From: Paraphotobacterium marinum
GTDB lineage: Bacteria > Pseudomonadota > Gammaproteobacteria > Enterobacterales > Vibrionaceae
Direction of reading: 5' to 3'
Assembly: GCF_002216855.1 (NCBI RefSeq)
Contig: NZ_CP022355.1
Location: forward strand, 1,362,505 to 1,426,504
Length of the DNA stretch: 64,000 nucleotides
The position numbers and the translations under genes were made by a program. Under the pieces are notes generated by a model, which was not told the origin of the DNA, ran no database searches, and saw nothing but the letters and a program-made list of their open reading frames with translations. Below, in pieces: positions 18,693 through 29,069 of the stretch (within the stretch, counting starts at the first letter, position 1; each line of letters begins with the position of its first letter).

Positions 18693-19048
18693 TTAAAATC
18701 TTTTTTTTGCGAAACCAGTAACCTCTTGTACCCCAATTTTTTTTCCAATAGATGTCAAAGGATGAACAACTACCAGTCCCTTAACTGACTTTTTCAACTT
18801 ACCAATATCTGCTTGTTCTTCTTTGGTTAGCACCCTGCTAAATGATAATTTTTCTAACTGACTAATTTTTTTAACAAGATCTTTATCTAATTCATACAAT
18901 AGATTTGTAAGTTTTTTTTCAATATCATTTATCTCAGATTGAAAACGTTCAATTAAATCTTTATCATTACGGCTGAATGCTGTTTCAAGCTTATGTTTTA
19001 TTTTATCTTTTCTGTTTTTTAAGTTTTGTATTTCTTTTTTAAGTTCAT
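18693..19048 (-). pseudogene. yibL: YibL-like ribosome-associated protein, frameshifted near its start
   Basis: The C-terminal half (TKEEQADIGKLKKSVKGLVV and VQEVTGFAKK) matches E. coli YibL, a small protein found with ribosomes. The N-terminal half is a charged coiled coil that is open in the same frame, but that frame has no ATG, GTG or TTG before 18899. An ATG at 19048, preceded by the epmC stop, begins MNLKK and would enter the frame if the T-run at 19035-19040 (A6 in the gene) had one more base. Restored length is 118 residues, against 120 in E. coli. Either a sequencing slip or a real one-base loss; the intact open part would still encode 68 residues from a TTG. Confidence 0.75.
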
Positions 19049-19051
19049 TCT

Positions 19052-19578
19052 TTAAATCTTATTAAAATCTGCCCATACGGGAAATTGTTTGCCATAAAAC
19101 TTACAAAGCTCATTGGCAAACATAAAAGCTCTTGAGTTTATTCCATTATCTAAATATTCTTTAACTTGATGCAGTATATTTTTCTTAAAGCTTACTCTAT
19201 CAATTATAACATCAGGATTAAAATTATCACAACTGACTTTAAATTTATATCCCGCACATTCTGAGAAAATCCACTCAAGCGCTTGAGGATTTACTTCAAC
19301 TTTTTCAAATTGATGCTGCTCTGACTGAGAGCGACTCTCTTCAACATACCAGTAACCATAATCAACTAACTTTCTTCTTTCATTGCCCGCAATACACCAA
19401 TGACTTATTTCGTGCAATGCTGATGAAAAAAAAAGTTTGCAAATACGATTTGATTAAATTGACAATCTTTAGTCGTCGGCAGGTAAATAGGTTCATTTTC
19501 TCCTGCTACTAATATAGTATTAAAAGATTTTTTAAACAAATGATTAAAAATATTAATCAAATCTGTATATGAGTGCAT
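19052..19578 (-). pseudogene. epmC: Elongation factor P hydroxylase EpmC (YfcM), frameshifted
   Basis: The main part (HEISHWCIAGNERRKLVDYG, then VEVNPQALEW and VSCDNFNPD) is unmistakably EpmC, which hydroxylates the modified lysine of EF-P. The N-terminal third (MHSYTDLINIF ... EPIYLPTT ... NQIVFA) lies in another frame starting at ATG 19578, which overlaps the manA stop as TAATG. The two frames join if the A-run at 19426-19434 (T9 in the gene) had one more base; total length 527 is one short of a multiple of three. Restored product is 175 residues (E. coli 182). HEISH contributes metal-binding histidines and is intact. Confidence 0.88.
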
Positions 19579-20810
19579 TAATTAAAAGCCCTAGCAACAA
19601 TACCATCTGAAACGATATTGTACTGTTTTACAAAAGCAGGAATAAAAACCGACTCACCTTTATCAAAACTTATTGAACAGCCCTTTTCATCGATTAAAGT
19701 ACAAGCTTTATCGACTGCGAAAATAATCTCAGCACTATTCGTAGAAATTAATTTTGATTTGGGCTTGGTGAATATTGAGAATTTAAAATCATTAACAGGT
19801 ACTTCAAACTTTTCTTCGCATGCATTTTGATTTGGTTTAACTCTTAAATTATCTAAAAGTGTTGGTACAAATGTTGTGTTATCAACAAGCTCTCCAACAT
19901 CTATATTTTTAGGCGTAAGCCCAGCTCTTAACACATTATCAGAGTTTGCCATTATTTCTAGTGCTGTTCCGTATAAATAAGCATGTGGTCTTCCAGCTTC
20001 GAGAAACATTGCCTCGCCCGGTTTAAGTTTAACAATATTCAAAAATAACGGTGCAAACAGGCCGATATCATCACTAAAACTTTCAGAAAATAACCTTATT
20101 AATTTATACTTTTGATCGTTACTTTTAGATGGACTTTTAGCTAACACAACTAATTTTTCGCAGACACTTCGTTTCAAAGAGTCTTCTAAATTTAGTAGGT
20201 TTGAAATAAATACTTTTAAACCATTTTCATTCAATTTCTTAGAAAAGTCTGAAAGATACTGCTCAAACTCTTCAAATTGAAGTGCTTGAAAATTATTAAA
20301 CACATCCAAATATGATATAAATCCGTTTAAAGCTTCAAAATCTGTTAAAGCATAAACTAATTCTGGTTTATGATTGGGATCTTTATAATTTCTATAATAA
20401 TCATCCAATTTTATGCCTTTTAATTCCTCTTTATGGTAGCCTTGTTCGGCAGATTCTTTAGAGGGATGCACTTGAATAGAAAGGGCTTTTTGTGCAGCGA
20501 GCACCTTAAACAAATACGGTAGTTGTTTATTAAAACTTTTTGATGTCCTTTCGCCTAAAATTTCTTTTGGGTTTGTTTTGATAAATTCACGTAAAGACTG
20601 CTCTTTATTATTAGTTATAATAAAAGAACTTCCATTCTCATGACTACCCATCCAAATTTCAGCTTGGGGTTTTGCCTCGCAATTATCAATTTCAAATAGT
20701 TCTTGTATAGATGTTACACTACCCCATTCATAATTTTTAATTTCATTTTTCATCAAATAAAAAGAAATCATATTTTGTGTCATATTTATATTCCCAATTT
20801 TTTCATCCAT
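19578..20810 (-). CDS. manA: Mannose-6-phosphate isomerase
   Basis: A type I phosphomannose isomerase that interconverts mannose-6-phosphate and fructose-6-phosphate. Zinc-site motifs QVHP, NHKPELVYAL and GRPHAYLYG are all present, as is NSDNVLRAGLTPKNID. The open frame gives 410 residues; conserved sequence begins at NYEWGS, so the real start may be the ATG at 20783 (GGGA upstream), 20771 or 20753. It leads the run manA-epmC-yibL-SIR2. It supplies mannose for surface glycans, in keeping with the several glycosyltransferases in the window. Confidence 0.93.
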   Translation of the reverse strand: MDEKIGNINMTQNMISFYLMKNEIKNYEWGSVTSIQELFEIDNCEAKPQAEIWMGSHENGSSFIITNNKEQSLREFIKTNPKEILGERTSKSFNKQLPYLFKVLAAQKALSIQVHPSKESAEQGYHKEELKGIKLDDYYRNYKDPNHKPELVYALTDFEALNGFISYLDVFNNFQALQFEEFEQYLSDFSKKLNENGLKVFISNLLNLEDSLKRSVCEKLVVLAKSPSKSNDQKYKLIRLFSESFSDDIGLFAPLFLNIVKLKPGEAMFLEAGRPHAYLYGTALEIMANSDNVLRAGLTPKNIDVGELVDNTTFVPTLLDNLRVKPNQNACEEKFEVPVNDFKFSIFTKPKSKLISTNSAEIIFAVDKACTLIDEKGCSISFDKGESVFIPAFVKQYNIVSDGIVARAFN

Positions 20811-20953
20811 TTCTATCGCGATATTGTCAATAAAAAGATAAATCCTAATAAGTATGTTAATTCACTCTAAAAAATTACTCAGCATGTACCTTTATTCATT
20901 CAGAATGAAGGATTCAAGATTATAATCAATTTAATGTCGTTAATGAAGAGATT

Positions 20954-22405
20954 ATGATGAAATCTAATCAATTGAATACAGACATAATTAAATATTTTGC
21001 TTTGATGACAATATTTTGGGGTCTAATGGGCATGAGTATTGGTGTTTTAATTGCAGCACAGTTAGTATGGCCTACTCTGAATTTTGATACGCCATGGCTC
21101 ACATACAGTAGGATAAGACCCTTACATACAAACTTAGTTATTTTTGGTTTTGGTGCTAGCGCATTAATAACATCATCTTTATATATTGTCCAAAAAACTT
21201 GTAACACCTCCTTATATGCTCCCAGATTAACAAAGCTCATGTTTTGGGGGTGGCAGTTAGTTATTTTATCCATGGTTATTTCCCTTCCTCTAGGATATAC
21301 CAGTAGCAAAGAGTATGCTGAAACTGAATGGCCTATTGACATACTTTTAGGTTTGATTTGGCTTGCATATGGTGTTGTGTTTTTTGGGACTATTACAAAA
21401 AGAAAAACACATCATATCTACGTAGCCAATTGGTTTTTTGGTGCTTTCATTATAACAATTGGAATACTTCATATCGTTAATAATCTGACAGTTCCAGTCC
21501 ACTTTTTAAAATCTTATTCAATTTACAGTGGTACAGTAGATGCAATGGTTCAATGGTGGTACGGTCACAATGCTGTAGGATTTTTACTTACAGCTGGTTT
21601 TCTTGGAATGATGTATTACTTTGTTCCAAAACAAGCTAACCGCCCGATTTATTCATACAGACTATCAATTGTCCATTTTTGGGCGCTCATTTCTTTATAT
21701 ATTTGGGCTGGTCCACATCATTTACATTACACAGCTCTGCCTGATTGGATTCAATCCTTAGGAATGGTAATGTCTATCATATTATTTGTTCCATCTTGGG
21801 GAGGAATGATAAATGGAATCATGACGTTATCAGGTGCATGGGATAAATTAAAGACTGATCCAATCCTCAAGTTTTTAGTGATATCGTTATCTTTCTATGG
21901 TATGTCAACTTTTGAAGGCCCTATGATGGCAATTAAAAGTGTAAATGCGTTATCACATTACACTGATTGGACAATAGGCCATGTTCATTCTGGTGCACTT
22001 GGATGGGTTGCAATGATTACAATTGGATCTTTGTATTACCTAATACCCAAATTATTCAACAAAGAAAAAATGTATTCAGTCGCTCTAATAAATACCCATT
22101 TCTGGTTAGCTACTTTGGGCACCTTTATATATATCATATCCATGTGGTGCTCAGGTATCATGCAAGGATTGATGTGGAAAGCTTTGAATAATGATGGAAC
22201 TCTAAAATATAGCTTTATCGAGTCAATTGTTGCTTCTCAGCCCTTTTACTTTTCTCGATTTGTTGGAGGAGTTGTTTTCTTATCTGGAATGATTTTAATG
22301 GTTTATAACGTATATAAAACGTTAGATCTAAAATTAACCTTTAAGTTTAGTTTTTTCTATAAAAATAAAAAAATATTAGAACAAGGTTTAATTAATGAAA
22401 AATAA
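20954..22405 (+). CDS. ccoN: cbb3-type cytochrome c oxidase catalytic subunit CcoN
   Basis: A 483-residue, twelve-helix haem-copper oxidase subunit I. Conserved ligand regions are visible: [13 protein letters not shown] (haem b), [13 protein letters not shown] and [15 protein letters not shown] (copper B), and [14 protein letters not shown] (haem ligands). It reduces O2 to water at the high-spin haem b3-CuB centre and pumps protons. It opens a tight operon; its end overlaps ccoO by 11 bases. The start has GAAGAG three bases upstream of ATGATG. No convincing FNR box was found upstream. Confidence 0.97.
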   Translation: MMKSNQLNTDIIKYFALMTIFWGLMGMSIGVLIAAQLVWPTLNFDTPWLTYSRIRPLHTNLVIFGFGASALITSSLYIVQKTCNTSLYAPRLTKLMFWGWQLVILSMVISLPLGYTSSKEYAETEWPIDILLGLIWLAYGVVFFGTITKRKTHHIYVANWFFGAFIITIGILHIVNNLTVPVHFLKSYSIYSGTVDAMVQWWYGHNAVGFLLTAGFLGMMYYFVPKQANRPIYSYRLSIVHFWALISLYIWAGPHHLHYTALPDWIQSLGMVMSIILFVPSWGGMINGIMTLSGAWDKLKTDPILKFLVISLSFYGMSTFEGPMMAIKSVNALSHYTDWTIGHVHSGALGWVAMITIGSLYYLIPKLFNKEKMYSVALINTHFWLATLGTFIYIISMWCSGIMQGLMWKALNNDGTLKYSFIESIVASQPFYFSRFVGGVVFLSGMILMVYNVYKTLDLKLTFKFSFFYKNKKILEQGLINEK

Positions 22406-23003
22406 GCATCTCATAATAGAAAAAAACATTGGTTTACTAGCAATATTAACGGTTATCGCAATTAGTTTTGGTTCCTTTGTCGAAGTCGTACCACTTATTT
22501 TCAAAGAAAAAGAAACAAACAAACTTGAAAATTTAAGACCCTATACCGCGTTAGAGTTGGAAGGAAGAGATGTGTATATTGCAAATGGCTGTCATGTTTG
22601 TCACAGTCAAATGATAAGGCCATTTCGCTCCGAAACTGAACGATATGGCCATTACTCCGTAGCAGGAGAAAGTATTTGGGAACATCCTTTTTTATGGGGC
22701 TCAAAAAGAACAGGGCCTGATTTAGCAAGAGTTGGAAAAAGATATTCCGATGAATGGCATCGATTGCATCTAATTAATCCCAGAGATGTTGTTCCAGAAT
22801 CAAACATGCCAGCTTATCCCTGGCTTGAAAAAAACTTAATTGATAGTTCTTTAACAAAAAAAAAGATGCAAATTTTTAGAGATCATTTTGGTGTTCCTTA
22901 TTCCGAAGAAGATATTGAAGAGTCTAGTAATCTTGTTAATGGAAAAACTGAAATGGATGCGCTTATCGCTTATCTCCAATCACTTGGGCATGCTATGAGG
23001 TAA
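22395..23003 (+). CDS. ccoO: cbb3 oxidase monohaem subunit CcoO
   Basis: A 202-residue membrane-anchored cytochrome c with one N-terminal helix and one haem motif CHVCH (Cys 66, Cys 69, His 70) followed by [10 protein letters not shown] and later the axial methionine region (ESNMPAYPW). It takes electrons from CcoP to CcoN. Length and order match known fixO/ccoO genes. It depends on the ccm genes in this window for haem attachment. Confidence 0.97.
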   Translation: MKNKHLIIEKNIGLLAILTVIAISFGSFVEVVPLIFKEKETNKLENLRPYTALELEGRDVYIANGCHVCHSQMIRPFRSETERYGHYSVAGESIWEHPFLWGSKRTGPDLARVGKRYSDEWHRLHLINPRDVVPESNMPAYPWLEKNLIDSSLTKKKMQIFRDHFGVPYSEEDIEESSNLVNGKTEMDALIAYLQSLGHAMR

Positions 23004-23011
23004 TCATAAAT

Positions 23012-23170
23012 ATGAACATATTAAATATTCACATTATTTGGACAATCGTAATCTTTATTACAATTATTGGCATCATTTTTTGGGCATTCAGTCGAAAAAA
23101 CAAATCTAACTTTGAACAAATAGCAAAAAGTATACTCGACTCCGATCAAAGTGGTAAGGAAGAAAAATGA
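23012..23170 (+). CDS. ccoQ: cbb3 oxidase small subunit CcoQ
   Basis: A 52-residue protein, one helix (MNILNIHIIWTIVIFITIIG) followed by a polar tail with WAFSRKNKS, the usual CcoQ pattern W.F...k+ . It stabilises the oxidase complex. The stop overlaps the ccoP start as ATGA. It is too short for standard ORF lists but the position between ccoO and ccoP and the coupling make it secure. Confidence 0.9.
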   Translation: MNILNIHIIWTIVIFITIIGIIFWAFSRKNKSNFEQIAKSILDSDQSGKEEK

Positions 23171-24183
23171 ATGTTTTTTGGGACTTGTGGGTAATTTTTT
23201 TCACTGTCATCACTCTCCTATTCATCGCTGTCTTAATAATTTATATAAATAAAAATATCTGTGATGTTCCTGAAGGACAAGAGATGGACCATGAGTACGA
23301 TGGAATCAAAGAAATAAATAACCCACTTCCTAGTTGGTGGGTAAAAATGTTTTGGATGACAATAATTTTTGCTGTTATTTATATGTTGCTCTACCCTAGC
23401 TTTTCCAATTTCAAGGGAATTTTAAACTGGCAAAGCTCTGAAAAAAACATTTCATCCAAACATGACATAATTGAAAGCCTCAAACATGCCGACAAAACGA
23501 ATGTTTGGGATGGATATATTGCGGAAATGAAATTGGCGGAACAAAAATATGATAAAGTTTTAAAAAAGATTCTTTATGACGATAATGGAAAAAAGAAAAA
23601 TATAACTGAACTAGTGCAAAATTTAGACGCAATACAAATCGGACAAAATTTATTTGAGCAAAACTGCTCTCAATGTCATGGAGTAAATGCGCAAGGACAA
23701 AAATCTTTTCCAAATTTAACTGATAGCGACTGGATTCATGGTGATTCATTAGAGCAAATTACTAATATCATAAAAAATGGAAAAGTTAATAGAATGCCTC
23801 CATGGCAAAATACTTTCACGAACACTCAGATTAAAGACTTAGTCTCCTATGTATTAAGTTTATCAGGTCGAACGGTAAACCTGCAATCAGCTGAATCTGG
23901 AAAAAAATTATTTACAGCCTGTGCTGGCTGTCACGGCATTTCTGGCCAGGGCAACATAACTTTAGGCGCACCTAATTTAACTGATCAAAACTGGTTATAT
24001 GGCGGAAGTCGGGATGATGTTTACCATTCCATAGCTCTTGGTAGAAAGGGGGTTATGCCCGCATGGGGGGATATATTATCTGAAAATAAAATCTTACTAA
24101 TTATTGCCTATATTAAACATTTTCAATACCTTGATATTGTCCAAAAGGAAAATAAACTTAATGATAAAAAAGAGAAGTCTTAA
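23167..24183 (+). CDS. ccoP: cbb3 oxidase dihaem subunit CcoP
   Basis: A 338-residue protein with two N-terminal helices, the NNPLPSWWVKMFWMT membrane segment typical of CcoP, and two cytochrome c domains with haem motifs CSQCH (167-171) and CAGCH (252-256). Methionine ligand regions RMPPW and VMPAWG follow each. It accepts electrons from the bc1 complex or soluble cytochrome and feeds CcoO. Confidence 0.97.
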   Translation: MNVFWDLWVIFFTVITLLFIAVLIIYINKNICDVPEGQEMDHEYDGIKEINNPLPSWWVKMFWMTIIFAVIYMLLYPSFSNFKGILNWQSSEKNISSKHDIIESLKHADKTNVWDGYIAEMKLAEQKYDKVLKKILYDDNGKKKNITELVQNLDAIQIGQNLFEQNCSQCHGVNAQGQKSFPNLTDSDWIHGDSLEQITNIIKNGKVNRMPPWQNTFTNTQIKDLVSYVLSLSGRTVNLQSAESGKKLFTACAGCHGISGQGNITLGAPNLTDQNWLYGGSRDDVYHSIALGRKGVMPAWGDILSENKILLIIAYIKHFQYLDIVQKENKLNDKKEKS

Positions 24184-24625
24184 TGGAGTATTATTTTTAA
24201 TTCTGGGTATACCTATTTTATCCTTAATTATTGGGATCATAGCTATTTATTTGAGCCAAGTTCATAAAGAGCATGTTATTTTTAATTCTGAAAATCACAT
24301 AAAATCTCAAAAATATAAGAACTTAAATGAGGACAAGATTCTTATCGCAAAAAAAATGAAAATAAAAATTGATGTTACTTTTCAAAAAACACAACTGGTC
24401 GTTCATTTACAAAAAGGACTTCTTAGCAAATACCCGCTGTTAAAAATCAAAGTATATCATAAAACAATGAAGGATCTTGATCGCACCTTTATTGTGAAAA
24501 GTAAAGATAATAATGGTTATTACAATATAGATACTCAATTAAAAGAGCCTTCCATTTTTAATATTTCAGTAGAACCATTAGATGGTGACTGGATAGTGAT
24601 TCAAAAGGCTAATATCAATGTGTAA
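24161..24625 (+). CDS. ccoH: cbb3 oxidase assembly protein CcoH/FixH
   Basis: A 154-residue protein with one N-terminal helix and a periplasmic beta-domain, the FixH pattern. I start it at ATG 24161 (MIKKRS), 23 bases inside ccoP; a longer open frame from 24104 lies wholly within ccoP coding sequence. The end overlaps ccoI by 8 bases. FixH is needed for stable cbb3 assembly together with CcoI and CcoS. Confidence 0.85.
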   Translation: MIKKRSLNGVLFLILGIPILSLIIGIIAIYLSQVHKEHVIFNSENHIKSQKYKNLNEDKILIAKKMKIKIDVTFQKTQLVVHLQKGLLSKYPLLKIKVYHKTMKDLDRTFIVKSKDNNGYYNIDTQLKEPSIFNISVEPLDGDWIVIQKANINV

Positions 24626-26993
24626 GCAAGAATGTTTCCATTGTGGAGAAACCATAAAAAATAAAGAATTATTTTTAGAAATAAATAATAAACAGGAAGT
24701 TTTTTGTTGCATTGGGTGTCTTTCAATTGCAAATATTTTAAAAGAAAACAATCTATTATCATTTTATCAGTTCAGAAAGGACAAAAATCAAACTCAAATA
24801 ATTCCAGAAAATTTAAAAGTATTTGATCATGAAAACGTTCAAAAAAAATATACCTCCTCAACTAAAGTAAACACCAATGAAATTACCCTTGTAATATCAA
24901 ATATTTCTTGTGCTGCTTGCTCATGGGTGATCGAGCAAAGCTTAGAAAGAGCAAATGGCATTATATCAGTTAAAGTAAACAGTCAATCCTCACGAGCACA
25001 TATTCATTGGAACCCAACAGAATTAAAACTTTCTGATATTTTATTTAAGATTCATCAACTGGGCTTTAAAGGTGTACCCTACAACAAAACAAATGAAGAA
25101 GAAAATTTTATTCAAGAACAAAAAAAACTAATAAAAAAAATTGGAATATCTTCAATCTGTTCAATGCAAGTTATGATGTTTACCATAATACTATATTATG
25201 AATTTTTTAATTTTATAGAGTCAACCTATATTCAAATTTTTAGATGGTTATGTTTTATTTTCTGTTTACCCGTAATTACCTATTGTGCTTCTGAGTTTTA
25301 TAAAAACACATACAAAGGTTTTAAACTAAAAATGATTAATATGGATTGTACTATTTCCGTAGCCATTATTGCTTTATTCTTTTCTAGCTTTTATTACACC
25401 ATTACAATGACTCATGAAGTTTATTATGAGTCGATCTGTATGTTTGTAACAATCATATTGTCCTGTAAATATTTTCAAAAAACCACTCTTCATAAAACAT
25501 TTTTTAAAACACAATACAGTTCAGATCTGCCTTTGACGGTTAAAAACACAAATAATGAAATAATTTTAACCGACGAGCTAAAAGTCGGAGATGAAATAAT
25601 TGTCCCTGCGGGTCATATTATTGGGGCTGATGGTCAAGTTTCATCGGGGGTTTCCTCTGTAAATGAAAGTATTTTAACAGGAGAGTTTAAACCTCAAAAA
25701 AAAACAAAAAAAGACTCTGTTTTTGCAGGTACTAAAAATATCGATTCTGAAATTATAGTTACCGTAGGTAAAATACCCTCTGAGTTTTATATCAATCAAA
25801 TTAGCTCAATTAATGAAAAGGCATTAATGCACAAGCCGCATATATTGTTATGGGCGGAAAAAACATCTCAATACTTTTTGCTTTTTATATTTACCCTCTC
25901 ATTTCTATGTTATTTATTCTGGGCCGGTGCTAATACAAATCAAGCACTCTACTTTTCAATAACCGTTCTAGTTGCAAGTTGTCCTTGTGCTTTAACATTA
26001 TCAATTCCTGCGGCTGTAGCAAGCTTGTTGTTTCGATTAAATCGAGAAGGGTTTTTTATTAAAAAAGGAAGTATTATTGAAATAATCCCAAAGATTAAAA
26101 CTATTTATTTTGATAAAACAGGTACCTTATCTAAAGGTGATTTTTCATTAATAAAAGTTAAATTGTATAAAGGATTTCATCAATTTGATAAAAATAAGAT
26201 ATTAGCTATTTGTGCTTCATTGGAAAAAAACTCCACTCACCCAATAGGAAAGCCTTTTTTAAAGTATGTGGATGAAAAAGTTAATGTATCAAGTGTAAAA
26301 GTTTTTGCATCAAAAGGAGTTGTGGGTAGATTTAACAGCGATACTTATAAAATTGGAAAGATTGACTTTGTGGAACAAAGTACCTCCAAGAAAAATGATT
26401 TAAATTATAATGTTTTTCTGAGTAAAAATAATAAAATTATTGCCGCTTTTCTACTTCAAGATAAGTTAAGAAACGATACAGCTTCTGTTTTAAGTTTTTT
26501 TGCAAAATTAAAGAAAAAGGTAATTATTTTAACAGGCGATACACAAAAAAATACGCAAACTCTACTTAAAGAGCTCCCGATTAACAACATATGTGCGGAT
26601 ATGACAGCACATCAAAAGCATGAAGTTATTAAAAAAAACAAAAATGAAATAATGATGTCTGTTGGTGATGGAGCAAACGATGCAAACTTTCTTGCTGAAT
26701 CATATTTATCTGTTGCCATGAATCAATCAGCCAATATTACAAAGCAGTCTGCTGATATCATCTTAGCCAAAGATAATATCTCATTAATTAAAAAGCTTTT
26801 TCAATATACAACTATTGCAAATTTAATCATTAAACAAAATATCATCATTTCTTTTTTTTATAATATCGTAATGATACCTTTGGCATTCTTTGGTTTTTTA
26901 TCACCTTTGATTGCAGCAGCTGGTATGTCATTAAGCTCTATTGTGGTAATACTTAACTCATTAAGACTAACTAAGAAAAGGAGTTTTTTATGA
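24618..26993 (+). CDS. ccoI: Copper-transporting P1B-type ATPase CcoI/FixI
   Basis: A 791-residue P-type ATPase. The N-terminus has a cysteine cluster (CFHC and CCIGC, residues 6-34) then a heavy-metal domain with CAAC (98-101). Later come ILTGE, the transmembrane CPC motif, DKTGTLSKG with the phosphorylated Asp, HP, GDT and GDGANDAN. The Cys-rich head with CAACSWVIE identifies the CcoI branch, which exports copper to the periplasm for CuB insertion, rather than CopA. Stop overlaps ccoS as ATGA. Confidence 0.95.
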   Translation: MCKQECFHCGETIKNKELFLEINNKQEVFCCIGCLSIANILKENNLLSFYQFRKDKNQTQIIPENLKVFDHENVQKKYTSSTKVNTNEITLVISNISCAACSWVIEQSLERANGIISVKVNSQSSRAHIHWNPTELKLSDILFKIHQLGFKGVPYNKTNEEENFIQEQKKLIKKIGISSICSMQVMMFTIILYYEFFNFIESTYIQIFRWLCFIFCLPVITYCASEFYKNTYKGFKLKMINMDCTISVAIIALFFSSFYYTITMTHEVYYESICMFVTIILSCKYFQKTTLHKTFFKTQYSSDLPLTVKNTNNEIILTDELKVGDEIIVPAGHIIGADGQVSSGVSSVNESILTGEFKPQKKTKKDSVFAGTKNIDSEIIVTVGKIPSEFYINQISSINEKALMHKPHILLWAEKTSQYFLLFIFTLSFLCYLFWAGANTNQALYFSITVLVASCPCALTLSIPAAVASLLFRLNREGFFIKKGSIIEIIPKIKTIYFDKTGTLSKGDFSLIKVKLYKGFHQFDKNKILAICASLEKNSTHPIGKPFLKYVDEKVNVSSVKVFASKGVVGRFNSDTYKIGKIDFVEQSTSKKNDLNYNVFLSKNNKIIAAFLLQDKLRNDTASVLSFFAKLKKKVIILTGDTQKNTQTLLKELPINNICADMTAHQKHEVIKKNKNEIMMSVGDGANDANFLAESYLSVAMNQSANITKQSADIILAKDNISLIKKLFQYTTIANLIIKQNIIISFFYNIVMIPLAFFGFLSPLIAAAGMSLSSIVVILNSLRLTKKRSFL

Positions 26994-27169
26994 CTTTAAA
27001 AATCTTAATTATTTTAATTCCTATCGCTATTTTTTTTACCATTATTGCTATTTATTTTTTTCATTGGGCTATCAAACAAAAGCAATATGAAGATTTAGAA
27101 AAAGAGACTTTCAATATTTTTAATGAAGGCAGTCCAAATTTACATACTAAAAATAAAAAAAATGATTGA
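26990..27169 (+). CDS. ccoS: cbb3 oxidase maturation protein CcoS
   Basis: A 59-residue single-helix protein (MTLKILIILIPIAIFFTI) with the CcoS features LIP near the start and a polar tail with Q.EDLE following FFHWAIK. It is needed for cofactor insertion into CcoN. It overlaps ccoI upstream (ATGA) and the TauE-like gene downstream by 8 bases. Not in standard ORF lists because of its size. Confidence 0.9.
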   Translation: MTLKILIILIPIAIFFTIIAIYFFHWAIKQKQYEDLEKETFNIFNEGSPNLHTKNKKND

Positions 27170-27830
27170 TATATTTTTATCATCTTTTTTCATCGGTGTA
27201 ATAGGCTCTACTCATTGTCTATCTATGTGTGCAGGTATTTCTTGTTTAGTATGTATGAACAAAAAAAACTCCAATATTCATATTATAATGTATAACCTTG
27301 GAAGAATATCAAGTTATGTTATTGCTGGTATTTTAGTTACTTATTTATCCTCTTTGCTTTTTTCATTAATAAGTTTATCAAAGTACCTCATCACTTTGAA
27401 AATACTTGCTAATCTTTTAGTCTGTTTTATTGGCTTATATCTTTTGGGTATAAGTTCAATTATAAAATCTTTGGAACATTTTGGTTTTTTTATTTGGACT
27501 AAATCATTTTCAAAATTAACCAAGCCGTTTTCATCTAACTCACTGACTTCAAGGATTTTCACTGGATTTATTTGGGGTTGGATTCCTTGTGGATTAGTCT
27601 ATTCTTCATTAAGCTATGCCGCATTAACGGGTGATATACTCCAAGGAAGTCTTATAATGCTATGTTTTGGATTGGGGACCTTGCCTATGATGTTTTTTGT
27701 TGGTAAAGCATCGCTTCAATCAAAAGGGCTAATTTTTAAAAAATACATTAAATATATAGGCGGTTTATCTCTTGTAATTTATGGTCTATTCTCAATTATA
27801 TTAAATCTAAGATCTGTATTAAGTATCTAA
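27162..27830 (+). CDS. TauE/SafE-like membrane protein of the cco cluster
   Basis: A 222-residue, six-helix protein: GVIGSTHCLSMCAGI near the N-terminus and FIWGWIPCGLVYSSLSYA in the middle, the two signature repeats of the sulfite exporter TauE/SafE-like (UreH-like) family regularly found after ccoS in gammaproteobacteria. The Cys/His residues suggest copper handling for the oxidase, which is inference. I start it at ATG 27162, inside the ccoS end; the longer frame from 27123 is not supported. Confidence 0.82.
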   Translation: MIDIFLSSFFIGVIGSTHCLSMCAGISCLVCMNKKNSNIHIIMYNLGRISSYVIAGILVTYLSSLLFSLISLSKYLITLKILANLLVCFIGLYLLGISSIIKSLEHFGFFIWTKSFSKLTKPFSSNSLTSRIFTGFIWGWIPCGLVYSSLSYAALTGDILQGSLIMLCFGLGTLPMMFFVGKASLQSKGLIFKKYIKYIGGLSLVIYGLFSIILNLRSVLSI

Positions 27831-27920
27831 AATTAAAAATAAGATTTAATATAAAGGTATACATCTTAAGTAAAATATTTGATATCTTAATTTTAATACT
27901 AACTAATGAAAAATAATATT

Positions 27921-28870
27921 ATGGACAAATATAAAAATATTCTAGTAGTTATTGACCCCGAAAAAAAAGAGCAAATTTCATTAAAAAAGCTTTTAATTTT
28001 GCCTTAAAAGAAAAAGATGTGAAAATTGAAGTATTAATGGTCATTTATGATTTCTCCTTCGAGATGACATCGATGATTTCAAAAGAAGAACGTCACAATA
28101 TGCGTGATGCAGTTTTAAAACAACAAAAAAACTGGATATTCGAGGCTATTAAAGAACAAAATGAGCACAATTTTGATGTTAGTATTTCTGTTCTTTGGCA
28201 TAATCGTCCTTTTGAAGCAATCATCAACCATGTTATCGATAACAAAAATGATCTTGTTATCAAAGCAACTCATCATCATGATAAGTTAGGCTCTTTAATT
28301 TTCACTCCTACAGACTGGCATCTTCTTAGAAAATGTCCTTCCCCTCTATTATTAGTGAAAAATTTAGAATGGCAACCAGGCCAAAAAATCGTTTCTTCTG
28401 TTCATGTTGGTAGTGAAAATAAAGACCACATCAAACTAAATTCAAAAATAGTTGCCGAAACCATAAAAATTTCCAAAATATTAGATGGTGAAGTAAATTT
28501 GCTAAATTCATACCCACCAACACCGGTCAACATAACGGTAGAAATTCCTGAGTTTGACCCAAATACTTATTCTAAAACAATGAGAAATCATCATATACTA
28601 GGTATGAAAGCTTTGAGACAAAACTTTGGCCTTCCAGAGGAAAAAACTTTTGTTTTAGAAGGCATACCTAGTGATATTATCCCCCAGTTTTGTGATGATC
28701 ATAACGCAGAAGTTGTTGTTCTTGGAACTACTGGTAGAACAGGGTTATCAGCCGTATTTATTGGAAATACAGCTGAAAGTATAATTGATAAAGTCAAGTC
28801 AGATGTTTTAGCTATAAAACCCGATGGTTATGTAAGTCCCCTAGATCCAGAAAACTTATATAACTCTTGA
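27921..28870 (+). pseudogene. uspE: Universal stress protein UspE, one-base frameshift near 5' end
   Basis: Two tandem Usp domains, closely matching E. coli UspE (SVLWHNRPFEAII, FTPTDWHLLRKCPSPLLLV, VVVLGTTGRTGLSA). The first about 20 residues (MDKYKNILVVIDPEKKEQIS) are in a frame that runs into a stop; the rest is open from GTG 28019. They join if the A-run at 27983-27988 had seven A, giving LKKAFNFALKEKD and 316 residues, exactly the E. coli length. UspE usually neighbours fnr and ttcA; here fnr is missing. Confidence 0.88.
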
Positions 28871-28895
28871 TAATTTCAAATAATCTTCAATTTTG

Positions 28896-28918
28896 AAAAC
28901 CTAGATTTTTTAGGTTTT
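28896..28918 (+). terminator. Hairpin after uspE
   Basis: AAAACCTA and TAGGTTTT form an 8-bp stem with a 7-base loop, followed by a short pyrimidine run. A weak terminator or bidirectional hairpin between uspE and ttcA. Confidence 0.6.
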
Positions 28919-29069
28919 CTATATCAAACCTTCTCTCTCTCCAAATGTTTCAAACAAATTTTATATCGTTTAACAATCACTTTGCTTTATATTAACCACA
29001 TAGTATAATTCACAGTCTTTTCATTGCAAAACATGTAAACAAAAACTGAAAACTGAGGCTAAGGTAAGT

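Noticed and set aside
20880..20953. FNR box before ccoN
   Set aside because: Only half-sites (ATCAA) with wrong spacing.
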